Assembly (NCBI GenBank): GCA_002695025.1
Contig: NZNV01000023.1
Span: 62,001 to 126,000 of the forward strand
Length of the DNA: 64,000 nt
DNA from: Owenweeksia sp.
GTDB lineage: Bacteria > Bacteroidota > Bacteroidia > Flavobacteriales > Schleiferiaceae
Direction of reading: 5' to 3'
Shown here in pieces: positions 17,148 to 26,072 of the stretch. Position numbers and translations under genes: made by a program. The notes below the pieces were generated by a model that saw nothing but the letters and a program-made list of their open reading frames with translations, was not told the DNA's origin and did not search any database. How positions within the stretch are numbered: position 1 is the first letter of the stretch; each line of letters opens with the position of its first letter.

Positions 17148-19610
17148 TTACTCCATAAGGTAAACGCGCTTTACCCTTTGGGAAATAGAGGTGAGAACCT
17201 CGTATGGAATCGTATCCATTTTTCGGGCCAGTTCATAAAGGGAAATATGGGAGCCAAAAACTTCCACCTCGTCCCCTTCAGCTACCGCGCTACCGGTAAT
17301 GTCTACCATAGTCATATCCATACATACCCGGCCAACTACCGGGAAACGCTTCCCATGAATGGCCACTTCTCCCACCCCGTTACTCAGGCTACGTCTGAAA
17401 CCATCGGCATAGCCCAGTGAAATAACCGCTATAGTACGGTCTTCAGGAGCTATATAGGCCCTTCCATAGCCCAGGCTATCGCCCTTTTTAAGTTTTTTTA
17501 CCTGCGAAACGGTGGCTTTAAGACTGCTCACCGGCTTCAGGTAAGGTTCTTCCGCAGCCTTACCGGCTATTCCGTATAAACCAATACCCAAACGCACCAT
17601 TTCAAACTGGGCCTCCGGGAAACCGGTGATTCCCGAGGAGTTCAGGATGTGACGGTCAAAATGATACCCCAAGCCTTCCTTAAAGAGACCCGTCATTCTT
17701 TCAAACTTACGGATCTGTTGCCTGGTAAATTCAGCTTCGCCAGGATCATCGGATGCAGCCAGATGAGAGAGTACTGTACTTACCCGTATTCCTTTAATAT
17801 CCTTCAACCGGGTCAGGAGTTCGGGCAATTCGTCTTCTTCAAAGCCCAGGCGATGCATCCCCGTTTCCAGCTTAATATGCACGGGAAGCACCTCATCGGT
17901 TGCTGAAGCCGCTACCTTTTCCTTTAAAGCTTCCAATACCCGAAAACTGTACACTTCAGGCTCCAGGTTAAAATCCTGGAGATCGTCCAGGGCAGAAAGT
18001 TCAGTATTGAGCACCAGTATGGGCATCTCAATACCCGCCTTACGGAGTGCAACCCCTTCATCAGCATAAGCCACCGCCAGGTAATCCACTTTATGGAACT
18101 GTAGTAAAGAAGAGATCTCATACGAGCCGGAACCATAACCAAAGGCCTTGACCATGGCCATGGTCTTCACACCCGCTTGCAGTTGTTCCCGGAAAAAATT
18201 GAGGTTGTCCACCAAACGGCTAAGGTTCACTTCCAGAACCGTCTCATGCGACTTCTCGGTAAGGTATTGGTCGATATCCTCAAAATGAAATGCGCGGGCT
18301 CCCTTCAATAAAATTCCCTTATCCTGGAAACGCTCGCTGGCAGCATGAAGCAGAAAATCTCCGGTGGAAGGATAATGCTCATGTTTACCGGAATAATACC
18401 TGGAAAGGATCGCACTGTCATTACCCACCGTATATACCTTATCCAGCCTGAAAACTTCCAGTGCCCTACTAATTTGTTGGTAGAGATCATCTTTATCCAT
18501 GCCCGACTCCAACACATCACTGAGAACCACCACCTTTGGGCGATTGGCCAATTGCTGTGCAAAATATTCAAGGGCAATCTTCAATGATTCAAGATCCGCA
18601 TTATACGCGTCATTGATGACCACCGTATTCCAGCGCCCCGACTTCTGCTCCAGTCGCATGGAAACCGGCTCCAGTTCCTGCAGGTGTTGGCTTACTTCCT
18701 TGAAATCAAAACCTAAAGCCAGGGCTGTGGTGAGCGCATGCAAGGCATTTTCAACCGAAGCTTCATCCTTAAAGGGAAATGGGATGATGTGCTTCTGTCC
18801 ATCCTTGCTAAAAGAGACCTCCTCCATTAGCGGATCATGATTATACCGGACCCGCGCATGCTCATGGACAAGCGACCAACTCCATAACTCAGGTGTTGAA
18901 GTAAACTCAAAATCCTCTATTACGCTCCTAATATCATTGTGGTCATACCGGTACACCAGGCCGGAAACGTTTTTGAACAGTATCAGCTTTTCCCTGATCT
19001 TTTGCTCCAGGCTCTCAAAATTCTCCTGGTGCGCGGAACCTATATTGGTGAATATTCCCCAGTCTGGTTGCAGGATATCCTGCAACCTTTGCATTTCGCC
19101 TGGTTTGCTGATGCCGGCCTCAAAAATGGCGTAATCCTCCAAGCCATTCAATTGCAATACAGAAAGGGGCACTCCCAGCTGGCTATTATAACTCTTAGGG
19201 GTTTTAGCCGTGTTCAGGGTACGTGGCAGGAGACGAAACAGCCATTCTTTTACAATGGTCTTTCCATTGCTTCCTGTTATGGCTATAAGCGTGGCTTTAC
19301 TTTGCTCCCGGGTATGACGTGCCAGGGTTTGAAAGGCTTGAAGGGAATCCTCTACCAACCAAAAATTGGCCGAACCTTTAAGTTTTTCCGGAACCTCTTC
19401 CACCAGGAAGTTCCGGATGCCCTTTTCATAAAGATCAACTATGTAATCATGGCCATTATGCTGGCGTCCGCGAATAGCTATAAATAAAGTATGCTCAACG
19501 GAGCGCAGTCTTCGCGAGTCAAAGAGGTAATTACTGATCACCTTCTCCGGGAACGGAACCAGGGAGTCCGCATTCAGCAAACGGACAATATCTGAAGCCT
19601 GGTACTGCAT
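17148..19610 (-). CDS. murF-alr: Bifunctional UDP-N-acetylmuramoyl-tripeptide:D-Ala-D-Ala ligase / alanine racemase
   Basis: A fusion of two peptidoglycan precursor enzymes in 820 residues. The N-terminal half is MurF: ATP-binding TGSNGKT near residues 112-118 and the Mur-ligase signature INDAYNAD at 332-339. The C-terminal half, from about residue 455, is a PLP-dependent alanine racemase: the PLP-binding Lys488 in MVKAFGYGSG and the VGRVCMDMTMVDI motif near the end. One polypeptide therefore makes D-Ala from L-Ala and adds D-Ala-D-Ala to the muramyl tripeptide; D-Ala-D-Ala ligase (Ddl) would act between. The fusion is typical of Bacteroidota. tdk lies upstream on the same strand. Confidence 0.97.
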   Translation of the reverse strand: MQYQASDIVRLLNADSLVPFPEKVISNYLFDSRRLRSVEHTLFIAIRGRQHNGHDYIVDLYEKGIRNFLVEEVPEKLKGSANFWLVEDSLQAFQTLARHTREQSKATLIAITGSNGKTIVKEWLFRLLPRTLNTAKTPKSYNSQLGVPLSVLQLNGLEDYAIFEAGISKPGEMQRLQDILQPDWGIFTNIGSAHQENFESLEQKIREKLILFKNVSGLVYRYDHNDIRSVIEDFEFTSTPELWSWSLVHEHARVRYNHDPLMEEVSFSKDGQKHIIPFPFKDEASVENALHALTTALALGFDFKEVSQHLQELEPVSMRLEQKSGRWNTVVINDAYNADLESLKIALEYFAQQLANRPKVVVLSDVLESGMDKDDLYQQISRALEVFRLDKVYTVGNDSAILSRYYSGKHEHYPSTGDFLLHAASERFQDKGILLKGARAFHFEDIDQYLTEKSHETVLEVNLSRLVDNLNFFREQLQAGVKTMAMVKAFGYGSGSYEISSLLQFHKVDYLAVAYADEGVALRKAGIEMPILVLNTELSALDDLQDFNLEPEVYSFRVLEALKEKVAASATDEVLPVHIKLETGMHRLGFEEDELPELLTRLKDIKGIRVSTVLSHLAASDDPGEAEFTRQQIRKFERMTGLFKEGLGYHFDRHILNSSGITGFPEAQFEMVRLGIGLYGIAGKAAEEPYLKPVSSLKATVSQVKKLKKGDSLGYGRAYIAPEDRTIAVISLGYADGFRRSLSNGVGEVAIHGKRFPVVGRVCMDMTMVDITGSAVAEGDEVEVFGSHISLYELARKMDTIPYEVLTSISQRVKRVYLME

Positions 19611-19617
19611 GCTCCTA

Positions 19618-20196
19618 TTACCGTTTCATAACCTTATTAAAAGCCCCACGGCTCAAAGGCTCGTATTCCTCTTTTTCACCTAGCAGCACCTGTTTATCCC
19701 CAGCTGCCTTACGATGGGAATAGTGGGCCAGGTCACCGGTTTTAACGCATATAGCGTGTACTTTGGTCACGTATTCAGCCGTGGCCATCAGGTTGGGCAT
19801 GGGTCCAAAAGGCTTCCCTTTAAAATCCATATCCAGGCCGGCCACGATCACGCGGCTCCCGCGGTTAGCCAGCTCATTGCACACTTCAACGATTCCATCA
19901 TCAAAGAACTGGGCTTCATCAATGCCTACCACATCCACCCCGTCACCGAGTATCAGGATGTTCGAACTGCTCTCAACCGGTGTGCAGCGAATGGAATTCA
20001 TATCATGACTTACCACGTCTTCCTCTGCGTAGCGGGTATCCACAATTGGTTTGAATATTTCCACGGACTGGGTGGCAAACTGGGCTCTTTTCATCCTGCG
20101 GATCAGTTCCTCGGTTTTACCGCTGAACATGGAGCCGCAGATAACCTCTATCCAGCCGCAGGGGTTATGTTGGTTTACGGGGTTTTCAAGAAACAT
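19618..20196 (-). CDS. tdk: Thymidine kinase (TK1 type)
   Basis: Phosphorylates thymidine for salvage. The P-loop [10 protein letters not shown] is near residues 21-30, the Walker B-like DEAQFF and the lasso region ending [10 protein letters not shown] are present. Homologues begin MFLEN, so the ATG at 20196 is preferred over an upstream TTG at 20217. The zinc-binding CxxC of the lid is reduced: only the first Cys remains in AICVKTG and the later pair is absent, as in many Bacteroidota thymidine kinases. It precedes murF-alr by 7 bp and is probably co-transcribed. Confidence 0.95.
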   Translation of the reverse strand: MFLENPVNQHNPCGWIEVICGSMFSGKTEELIRRMKRAQFATQSVEIFKPIVDTRYAEEDVVSHDMNSIRCTPVESSSNILILGDGVDVVGIDEAQFFDDGIVEVCNELANRGSRVIVAGLDMDFKGKPFGPMPNLMATAEYVTKVHAICVKTGDLAHYSHRKAAGDKQVLLGEKEEYEPLSRGAFNKVMKR

Positions 20197-20228
20197 TTTG
20201 TACTTTCCAAGCGTCAATACTAAGCGTA

Positions 20229-20236
20229 CAAAACTA
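20229..20236 (-). promoter_or_regulatory. Putative -7 element for tdk-murF-alr
   Basis: TAGTTTTG on the minus strand fits TAnnTTTG, 32 bp upstream of the tdk ATG. A properly spaced -33 TTG is not evident. Confidence 0.45.
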
Positions 20237-20257
20237 CAGAAAGATAAGCCAACCTAC

Positions 20258-20947
20258 ATGGAGGAACAAGTGCAAAAGGAATTAAAGGAACTCTGCGAAA
20301 ATATTATCCGTGACACCGGTCCGCAGGCCATCCTGGATTCCCTCACTCAGGTACAGATGTTGTATGAAAAGCTACTGGTGATCAATTACCTCCAGGAAGC
20401 CGAAGCAAAAAATGCAGACACTTTGGATTTTTCCATTGATGAAACCGAGACGGTAAGCAAAGCTGAGCCGGAACCTACCCCTATAGAAGATCCTCAAGAG
20501 GAAAATCTGTCCTCCAGTACTGCGCAACAAACCCCGGTACAAACACAGAAAACTCCCGAGCCTGAATACATCAATGAAAGCCCGGTACCCCAACAAGAGT
20601 TAAAGGATGACCCTACTCCTGAAGAACAGCAAGTGCATCCCGATCGTATCAGCAGCGAAGAAGCGCATGATTCAGGTAGCATAAAGCAAGCCTCCCTTAA
20701 CGACCGTTTTGGGACCGGCATTTTACGCATAGGGCTCAACGACCGTATTGCCTTTGTGAAACACCTTTTTGGCGGAGCCCAGGAAGATTTTAACCGTGTA
20801 CTCTCTCAACTGAATACCTTTTCCAGCTTTGAAGAAGCAGAGGATTTTATTGAGTCCATCGTAAAACCGGATTACGACTGGAGCCAAAAACAGGAGTACG
20901 AACTGCGGTTCCGTCAGCTGGTACGCAATCGCTTCGGCAACCATTAG
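20258..20947 (+). CDS. Conserved Bacteroidota hypothetical protein with C-terminal helical domain
   Basis: A 229-residue soluble protein. After a helical N-terminus there is a long low-complexity Glu/Pro/Gln-rich stretch (residues about 65-145), then a compact C-terminal domain (about 148-229) with LNDRIAFVKHLFGG and FNRVLSQLNTFSSFEEAEDFI motifs, seen in many flavobacterial proteins of unknown function. The frame continues upstream across the tdk start, but the first ATG after the tdk promoter region (20258) gives a start matching the protein logic. It is divergent from tdk. Confidence 0.85.
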   Translation: MEEQVQKELKELCENIIRDTGPQAILDSLTQVQMLYEKLLVINYLQEAEAKNADTLDFSIDETETVSKAEPEPTPIEDPQEENLSSSTAQQTPVQTQKTPEPEYINESPVPQQELKDDPTPEEQQVHPDRISSEEAHDSGSIKQASLNDRFGTGILRIGLNDRIAFVKHLFGGAQEDFNRVLSQLNTFSSFEEAEDFIESIVKPDYDWSQKQEYELRFRQLVRNRFGNH

Positions 20948-20984
20948 GCGCAGAACTTTTTCCTCCCTAATGAATTATTTATAG

Positions 20985-20992
20985 TAATTTTG
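20985..20992 (+). promoter_or_regulatory. Putative -7 element for queA
   Basis: TAATTTTG matches TAnnTTTG and sits about 50-60 bp before the queA start, in a short AT-rich gap. No clear -33 element was seen. Confidence 0.45.
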
Positions 20993-21051
20993 CCGCCCTT
21001 TATTTTTTATTCACATTATAAACTTTTCAAAGCCCGTAAGCTATGAAGAAG

Positions 21052-22101
21052 ATGAAACTATCGCATTTCAACTACAAGCTTCCCAAGGAACTTATAGCTG
21101 AAAGACCCACCACTCACCGTGATGAAAGCCGCCTGATGATCCTCAACCGTAAAGAGGGGACCATTGAGCACAAAATGTTTAAGGATGTTGTAGACATCTT
21201 TGAAGATGGTGACACCCTGGTATTGAATAATACCAAGGTATTCCCGGCCCGTATGTACGGAAACAAAGAAAAGACCGGTGCGCGCATCGAGGTTTTCCTG
21301 TTGCGTGAACTGAATTCCGAAAGCCGTCTGTGGGACGTACTGGTAGACCCAGCCCGTAAGATCCGGATCGGTAATAAACTCTACTTCGGAGAGGATGACA
21401 GCCTCGTTGCTGAAGTAATTGACAATACCACGTCACGCGGACGCACCCTGCGCTTCCTGTATGACGGATCGTATGAAGAGTTCCGTGCCAAGCTGGAGGA
21501 GTTGGGGCAAACCCCGCTTCCCAAATACATCCAGCGCGAACCGGATGAAGAAGATGAAGACCGTTTTCAGTCCATTTTTGCCAGGCGTGAAGGAGCGGTT
21601 GCCGCACCGGTAGCCAGCCTGCACTTCAGTAAACAACTGATGAAGAGACTGGAGATCAAAGGTATTGACTTTGCTGAACTTACCCTGCACGTAGGTTTGG
21701 GCACATTCCGCCCGGTAGAGGTGGAAGACCTGAGCAAGCATAAGATGGACAGCGAGCAATTCTGGATCTACGATGAAACGGCTAAAAAAGTGAACCGTGC
21801 CATTGATAACAAGAAAAAGGTTTGTGCCGTAGGAACTACCAGCCTACGCGCTCTGGAAAGCTCGGTATCTACGGATGGGCATTTGAAAGAATACGAGGGA
21901 TGGACCAATAAATTCATCTTTCCTCCTTATGAATTCACCATTCCCAACTGTATGATCACCAACCTGCACCCGCCTCAATCTACCCTGATGATGATGACAG
22001 CTGCCTTTGCGGGTTATGACCTGATGATGGAAGCTTACAAAGAAGCGATCAAGGAAAAGTACCGTTTCCTGAGTTACGGAGACGCTATGCTGATCCTTTA
22101 A
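21052..22101 (+). CDS. queA: S-adenosylmethionine:tRNA ribosyltransferase-isomerase QueA
   Basis: QueA transfers and rearranges the ribosyl part of SAM onto preQ1 in tRNA, the penultimate step of queuosine synthesis. The protein begins [11 protein letters not shown], has [13 protein letters not shown] near residues 55-67, HFSKQLM and the signature [11 protein letters not shown] about two thirds along, and a C-terminal [13 protein letters not shown] stretch. ATG at 21052 gives the start usual for the family; ATG at 21043 (three residues longer) is also possible. Length of about 349 residues is normal. Confidence 0.97.
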   Translation: MKLSHFNYKLPKELIAERPTTHRDESRLMILNRKEGTIEHKMFKDVVDIFEDGDTLVLNNTKVFPARMYGNKEKTGARIEVFLLRELNSESRLWDVLVDPARKIRIGNKLYFGEDDSLVAEVIDNTTSRGRTLRFLYDGSYEEFRAKLEELGQTPLPKYIQREPDEEDEDRFQSIFARREGAVAAPVASLHFSKQLMKRLEIKGIDFAELTLHVGLGTFRPVEVEDLSKHKMDSEQFWIYDETAKKVNRAIDNKKKVCAVGTTSLRALESSVSTDGHLKEYEGWTNKFIFPPYEFTIPNCMITNLHPPQSTLMMMTAAFAGYDLMMEAYKEAIKEKYRFLSYGDAMLIL

Positions 22102-22123
22102 TCTACCTGGAAAAGCACATTCC

Positions 22124-22150
22124 AAAAGCCTCGCTGCGCGAGGCTTTTTT
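22124..22150. terminator. Bidirectional terminator between queA and the convergent outer membrane protein gene
   Basis: A 10-bp stem (22124-22133 with 22139-22148) with a 5-nt loop has A and T tracts on both sides. It ends queA on the plus strand and the gene ending at 22152 on the minus strand. Confidence 0.9.
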
Positions 22151-22151
22151 A

Positions 22152-22844
22152 TTAAAACAGAAATCCTAGCTTGGCCCCGATCGGGATAATGAATTTCACA
22201 TTAAACATATCAGAATCAGGAGGTACGGAGGCATAATATGTCCCTCCATTTACGAAATCATAAACTAGTTGCACACTGGTTCCTGAAAATTTTCTCAGAC
22301 CCATTCCCGAATACAGATCAACAAAAAGACGATCCTTTATAAAAAACAGCTGCCAACCGTAGATTAAAGAAAAATCATTTTCAATTCGCTTTTCCTTAAA
22401 CACTGAGGGGTAGCCGGGAATGAATATTTCCCGGTTATATAAACGTCTGCTGTACTGAAGACTAAAATAGTCCCCATTATCCAGAGCATCTTCATAACGA
22501 AAGCTCTTTATATTAATAAGAAGCGAAAAGCCTGGATTATAATCTACCTCCGCATCAGGGATCCCACTCTCATCCCGAAGGTAGTTTCTGAAAGTAATTC
22601 CAATACCAGCTTCCACAGAAAAATTATCCCAGGGGGCATATTCAAAGGAAACCGGGAAATCACCAATTGCAATGAGTAAGGGATTGATCTTAACAGCTGC
22701 TAAAATATACCGGGAAGTACCTTGCCCAAACGCTACCGCATCTATAGAATTTTCATTCAACTGTACCGTTTGTTTCACAACCTGGGCGTAGGTAGTACCA
22801 AAGAATAGCAGGCAGGCCGTTACGAGAATTTTTGTGATATGCAT
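22152..22844 (-). CDS. Probable outer membrane beta-barrel protein
   Basis: A 230-residue exported protein. The ATG at 22844 gives a clean signal peptide (hydrophobic core CLLFFG, cut after TYA), while the longer frame from 22907 would bury it. The mature part alternates polar and aromatic residues and ends in GAKLGFLF with a terminal Phe, typical of small outer membrane barrels. I cannot name a closer family. It is divergent from rlmN. Confidence 0.75.
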   Translation of the reverse strand: MHITKILVTACLLFFGTTYAQVVKQTVQLNENSIDAVAFGQGTSRYILAAVKINPLLIAIGDFPVSFEYAPWDNFSVEAGIGITFRNYLRDESGIPDAEVDYNPGFSLLINIKSFRYEDALDNGDYFSLQYSRRLYNREIFIPGYPSVFKEKRIENDFSLIYGWQLFFIKDRLFVDLYSGMGLRKFSGTSVQLVYDFVNGGTYYASVPPDSDMFNVKFIIPIGAKLGFLF

Positions 22845-22863
22845 TTTTGTTAAGGTTCTGGGG

Positions 22864-22871
22864 CAAAAGTA
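22864..22871 (-). promoter_or_regulatory. Putative -7 element of the outer membrane protein gene
   Basis: TACTTTTG on the minus strand (TAnnTTTG) ends 19 bp before the chosen ATG at 22844. This supports the shorter start, since a start at 22907 would lie upstream of the promoter. Confidence 0.55.
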
Positions 22872-22929
22872 ATTTATAAGACCAAACCTCCTTCTACGTT
22901 TGTACATCTTTACGAGATGTAAAACCCCT

Positions 22930-22937
22930 TACCTTTG
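22930..22937 (+). promoter_or_regulatory. Putative -7 element of rlmN
   Basis: TACCTTTG (TAnnTTTG) ends only 7 bp before the rlmN ATG at 22945, which predicts a leaderless or nearly leaderless mRNA. It also argues against the upstream in-frame start near 22900. Confidence 0.55.
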
Positions 22938-22944
22938 CAAACGC

Positions 22945-24000
22945 ATGGCAGAGAAAAAGGACATACGCGCTTTAACCAAGGACGAGCTGAGGGAGTATTT
23001 TATTTCAATTGGCGAAAAACCCTTTCGTGCACAACAGGTTTATGAATGGCTTTGGCAAAAAGGTCATAAGAGCTTTGAGGAAATGACCAACCTATCTCTG
23101 GAGTTGCGCCAAAAGCTGGAGGAGAACTTTGTGATCAATCACATCCGTGTGGACGAAATGCAGCGTAGCTCCGATGGCACTATCAAGAATGCGGTTCGCC
23201 TGCATGATGGCAAGATCGTGGAATCCGTGCTTATCCCTACCGATAAGCGGATTACGGCCTGCATATCTTCACAGGTGGGCTGTAGCCTGGACTGCACCTT
23301 CTGCGCCACTGCACGCCTGAAACGCATGCGCAACCTCAATGCCGATGAAATTTATGACCAGGTAGTGGCCATTAAGAACGAAGCTGAGAACTTTTACGGA
23401 CGCCCCCTTACCAACATTGTATTTATGGGTATGGGTGAGCCGCTCATGAACTACCACAACGTGCTTAATGCCATTGACAAGATCACCTCTTTGGAAGGCT
23501 TAGGCATGTCGCCCAAGCGCATTACCCTTTCCACCGTGGGCCTGGCCAAGATGATCCGCAAGCTGGCCGATGACGAAGTAAAATTCCGGCTGGCGGTATC
23601 TCTTCATTCCGCCCGTGACGAAGTGCGTGACCGCATCATGCCTATCAACCTTAAAAACCCACTTCCGGAACTGGCCGATGCCCTGCGGTACTGGTACCAG
23701 AAAACCAAAAGCAAAGTGACTTATGAATATGTGGTGTGGAAAGACATTAACGATAAGCCGGAAGACATTCAGGCCCTCGCGAAATTCTGTAAGATGATAC
23801 CCTGCAAGGTAAACCTCATTGAATACAACCCCATTGATGAGGGTGAATTCCAGCAAGCCGACTCTCAGGCGCTGAACGATTATCTAAATAGCCTTAAAGA
23901 GGTAGGCATTGTAGCCAAAGTTCGCCATAGCCGGGGCAAGGATATTGACGCAGCCTGTGGCCAGCTAGCCAATAAGAACGAAATAGCCGGTACCGCATGA
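22945..24000 (+). CDS. rlmN: Dual-specificity 23S rRNA/tRNA adenine-C2 methyltransferase RlmN
   Basis: A radical SAM methyltransferase that methylates C2 of A2503 in 23S rRNA and A37 in some tRNAs. With the ATG at 22945 the protein has 351 residues. The iron-sulphur cluster cysteines form CSLDCTFC (C113, C117, C120), the N-terminal helix-hairpin region precedes it, and the C-terminal catalytic Cys is in AACGQLA. The GMGEPLMNY stretch for SAM binding is present. A 54-residue membrane peptide gene overlaps its end. Confidence 0.97.
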   Translation: MAEKKDIRALTKDELREYFISIGEKPFRAQQVYEWLWQKGHKSFEEMTNLSLELRQKLEENFVINHIRVDEMQRSSDGTIKNAVRLHDGKIVESVLIPTDKRITACISSQVGCSLDCTFCATARLKRMRNLNADEIYDQVVAIKNEAENFYGRPLTNIVFMGMGEPLMNYHNVLNAIDKITSLEGLGMSPKRITLSTVGLAKMIRKLADDEVKFRLAVSLHSARDEVRDRIMPINLKNPLPELADALRYWYQKTKSKVTYEYVVWKDINDKPEDIQALAKFCKMIPCKVNLIEYNPIDEGEFQQADSQALNDYLNSLKEVGIVAKVRHSRGKDIDAACGQLANKNEIAGTA

Positions 24001-24161
24001 TATGGTGGTTCATAGTAGGACTTATGGCCGTTGGTTGGGCACTATTTACGGCCTGGCGGAATATCTCCAAACGCAGGGGTGGCCGTACAAATCACCATAA
24101 GGCACTACAGGAATGGAAAGAATTTAAACAGAAACATCCCGGTTCTGACCACTCAAAGTAG
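23997..24161 (+). CDS. Small membrane protein (54 aa) overlapping rlmN
   Basis: A short open frame begins at the ATG that overlaps the rlmN stop (ATGA, 23997-24000) and ends at TAG 24159. It encodes one N-terminal transmembrane helix (MIWWFIVGLMAVGWALFTAW) followed by a basic, soluble tail. The ATGA junction indicates translational coupling with rlmN. No function can be given; similar one-helix proteins are easily missed by gene callers. Confidence 0.65.
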   Translation: MIWWFIVGLMAVGWALFTAWRNISKRRGGRTNHHKALQEWKEFKQKHPGSDHSK

Positions 24162-24169
24162 ATCGGCAG

Positions 24170-24199
24170 TTTGTCAACCAAAATTGCTTAGTACCTTTA
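24170..24199 (+). promoter_or_regulatory. Putative promoter of the polyprenyl synthase gene
   Basis: TTTG (24170-24173) is followed after 18 bp by TACCTTTA (24192-24199), one base off the TAnnTTTG consensus and at a suitable spacing. The start codon follows 12 bp later. Confidence 0.45.
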
Positions 24200-24211
24200 C
24201 CTCCCGAACAA

Positions 24212-25186
24212 ATGAGCCAGATTGACGAAATAAAGAAACCCGTTCAGGAGGAAATGGAGGCTTTTGAGCCTAAGTTTCGTCAGTTTATGGCCAGTAAGGT
24301 TCCTCTTCTGGACCGTATCACCTATTACATCATCAAGCGTAAAGGCAAGCAATTACGCCCCATGCTGGTTTTTCTCACCGCTAAAATGCTGGGTGAAATA
24401 GGTGAAAGTACCCATCGTGGCGCAGCACTGGTTGAACTGATGCATACCGCCACCCTGGTGCATGATGACGTGGTTGACGATGCCGATAAACGAAGGGGAT
24501 TTTTCAGCATCAATGCGCTATGGAAAAACAAAATTGCTGTGTTGGTGGGTGATTACCTGCTCTCCAAGGTGCTTTTGCTCTCTGTAGAGAATGAAGAATA
24601 CGAGCTGCTTAAAATTGTAAGTACCGCGGTACGCGAAATGAGCGAAGGCGAGTTGCTGCAAATCGAAAAAGCCCGCAGGCTGGATATCAATGAAGACATT
24701 TATTTTGAGATCATCCGGCAAAAGACAGCTTCCCTTATCTCATCTTGTTGTGGGGTAGGTGCTGCTTCGGTGGGAAGCACGCCCGAAGTAATCCAGACTA
24801 TGCGTAACTTCGGGGAGCGGCTGGGCATCGCGTTCCAGATCAAAGACGACCTTTTTGACTACCAGCTCACCAATAAAAGTGGCAAGCCCAGCGGGATTGA
24901 TATCAAAGAGCAAAAAATGACCCTCCCTCTCATCTATGCCCTTAATAATGCCTCCAAAAAAGACAAGCGCTTTATGATCAACGTAGTAAAGCGTCATAAC
25001 CAGGAAAGGGACAAAGTGGAGAAAGTAATGCTGATGGTACAACAGTCTGGAGGCATTGAATATGCCGAACAAAGAATGCGCGAGTACCAAAGTTCAGCAC
25101 TGGAATTATTAAATCAATTTCCGGAATCCGAAACAAAACGGTCACTTATTCAGTTAGCCCAATACGTCATCTCTAGAACTAAATAA
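24212..25186 (+). CDS. Polyprenyl diphosphate synthase (IspB-like trans-prenyltransferase)
   Basis: A 324-residue all-helical prenyltransferase that elongates allylic diphosphates with isopentenyl diphosphate, probably making the menaquinone side chain. The first aspartate-rich motif is HDDVVDDADKRRG (DDVVD at residues 85-89), preceded by KGKQLRP for substrate binding; the second is QIKDDLFDY. No bulky residue pattern was used to set chain length, so octaprenyl or heptaprenyl product cannot be chosen. It is followed by mscS after 50 bp. Confidence 0.94.
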   Translation: MSQIDEIKKPVQEEMEAFEPKFRQFMASKVPLLDRITYYIIKRKGKQLRPMLVFLTAKMLGEIGESTHRGAALVELMHTATLVHDDVVDDADKRRGFFSINALWKNKIAVLVGDYLLSKVLLLSVENEEYELLKIVSTAVREMSEGELLQIEKARRLDINEDIYFEIIRQKTASLISSCCGVGAASVGSTPEVIQTMRNFGERLGIAFQIKDDLFDYQLTNKSGKPSGIDIKEQKMTLPLIYALNNASKKDKRFMINVVKRHNQERDKVEKVMLMVQQSGGIEYAEQRMREYQSSALELLNQFPESETKRSLIQLAQYVISRTK

Positions 25187-25236
25187 AATCAGCACGATCA
25201 GCAGCAATCTGATCACTTAAAATTCGATTACATTTT

Positions 25237-26070
25237 ATGGAAGATTTAGAAAAGTACTTTGACGAAATCGTTGACCTTATAGTACTTTACGGAGCATCCG
25301 TTCTATTAGCCATTATTGTCCTTATAATCGGCCTTTGGGTTATCAAAAGGCTGGTTAAGCTCATGGGTAAAGCCATGAATAAAAGAAATTTAGACCCGTC
25401 CCTGCAACCATTCCTGCTCTCTATTGTGGGAGCACTTTTAAGGATCATGCTGATCATCTCCGTAGCCAGTATGATAGGGATAGAGATGACCTCCTTTGTA
25501 GCCGTACTAGGTGCAGCCGGCCTGGCCGTGGGTCTGGCCCTTCAGGGCAGTCTTTCCAATTTTGCCGGTGGGGTGCTCATCTTAATACTCAAGCCTTTTC
25601 GCGTAGGCGATTTTATTGAAGCAGAGGGGTATTCCGGCACCGTACGTGAGATACAGATCTTCTACACATACCTCACTACCGTTCAGAACCAGGAGATCGT
25701 CATCCCCAACGGTGATCTTTCCAATAATCCCATAAAGAATTACTCCTACCACCCTACCCGCAGACTGGACATGACTTTTGGGATCGGTTATTCTGATGAT
25801 ATTGACAAAGCCAAATCCATACTTTTCGATATTATCAAAGGTGATGAAAGGGTATTAACAGACCCCGAACCCATTATTTTTATTGAAGCACTGGCGGACA
25901 GTTCCGTAAACTTCCACGTAAGAGCCTGGGCCAATCGCTCCGATTTCTGGGATATTCACAATGGACTGAACGAAAAAGTGAAAAAGGCATTTGACAAAGC
26001 TGGCATAGGTATACCCTTCCCGCAAATGGATGTGCACTTTTTCAGGGAAGAGGCTGAAAAGGAAAGCTAA
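25237..26070 (+). CDS. mscS: Small-conductance mechanosensitive channel (MscS family)
   Basis: A minimal MscS channel of 277 residues. Three transmembrane helices are visible (about 11-35, 63-83, 87-113), the third being the pore helix rich in Gly and Ala (GAAGLAVGLALQGSLSNFAG). The cytoplasmic beta and alpha-beta domains follow, including GDFIEAEGYSGTV and the C-terminal GIPFPQMDVHF. It should open under membrane tension. The sigma-54 activator gene begins 2 bp after its stop, so channel and two-component system are probably one operon. Confidence 0.95.
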   Translation: MEDLEKYFDEIVDLIVLYGASVLLAIIVLIIGLWVIKRLVKLMGKAMNKRNLDPSLQPFLLSIVGALLRIMLIISVASMIGIEMTSFVAVLGAAGLAVGLALQGSLSNFAGGVLILILKPFRVGDFIEAEGYSGTVREIQIFYTYLTTVQNQEIVIPNGDLSNNPIKNYSYHPTRRLDMTFGIGYSDDIDKAKSILFDIIKGDERVLTDPEPIIFIEALADSSVNFHVRAWANRSDFWDIHNGLNEKVKKAFDKAGIGIPFPQMDVHFFREEAEKES

Positions 26071-26072
26071 AC

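Noticed and set aside
20051-20257. In-frame N-terminal extension of the hypothetical protein into the tdk gene
   Set aside because: It lies opposite tdk coding sequence and upstream of a better ATG at 20258.
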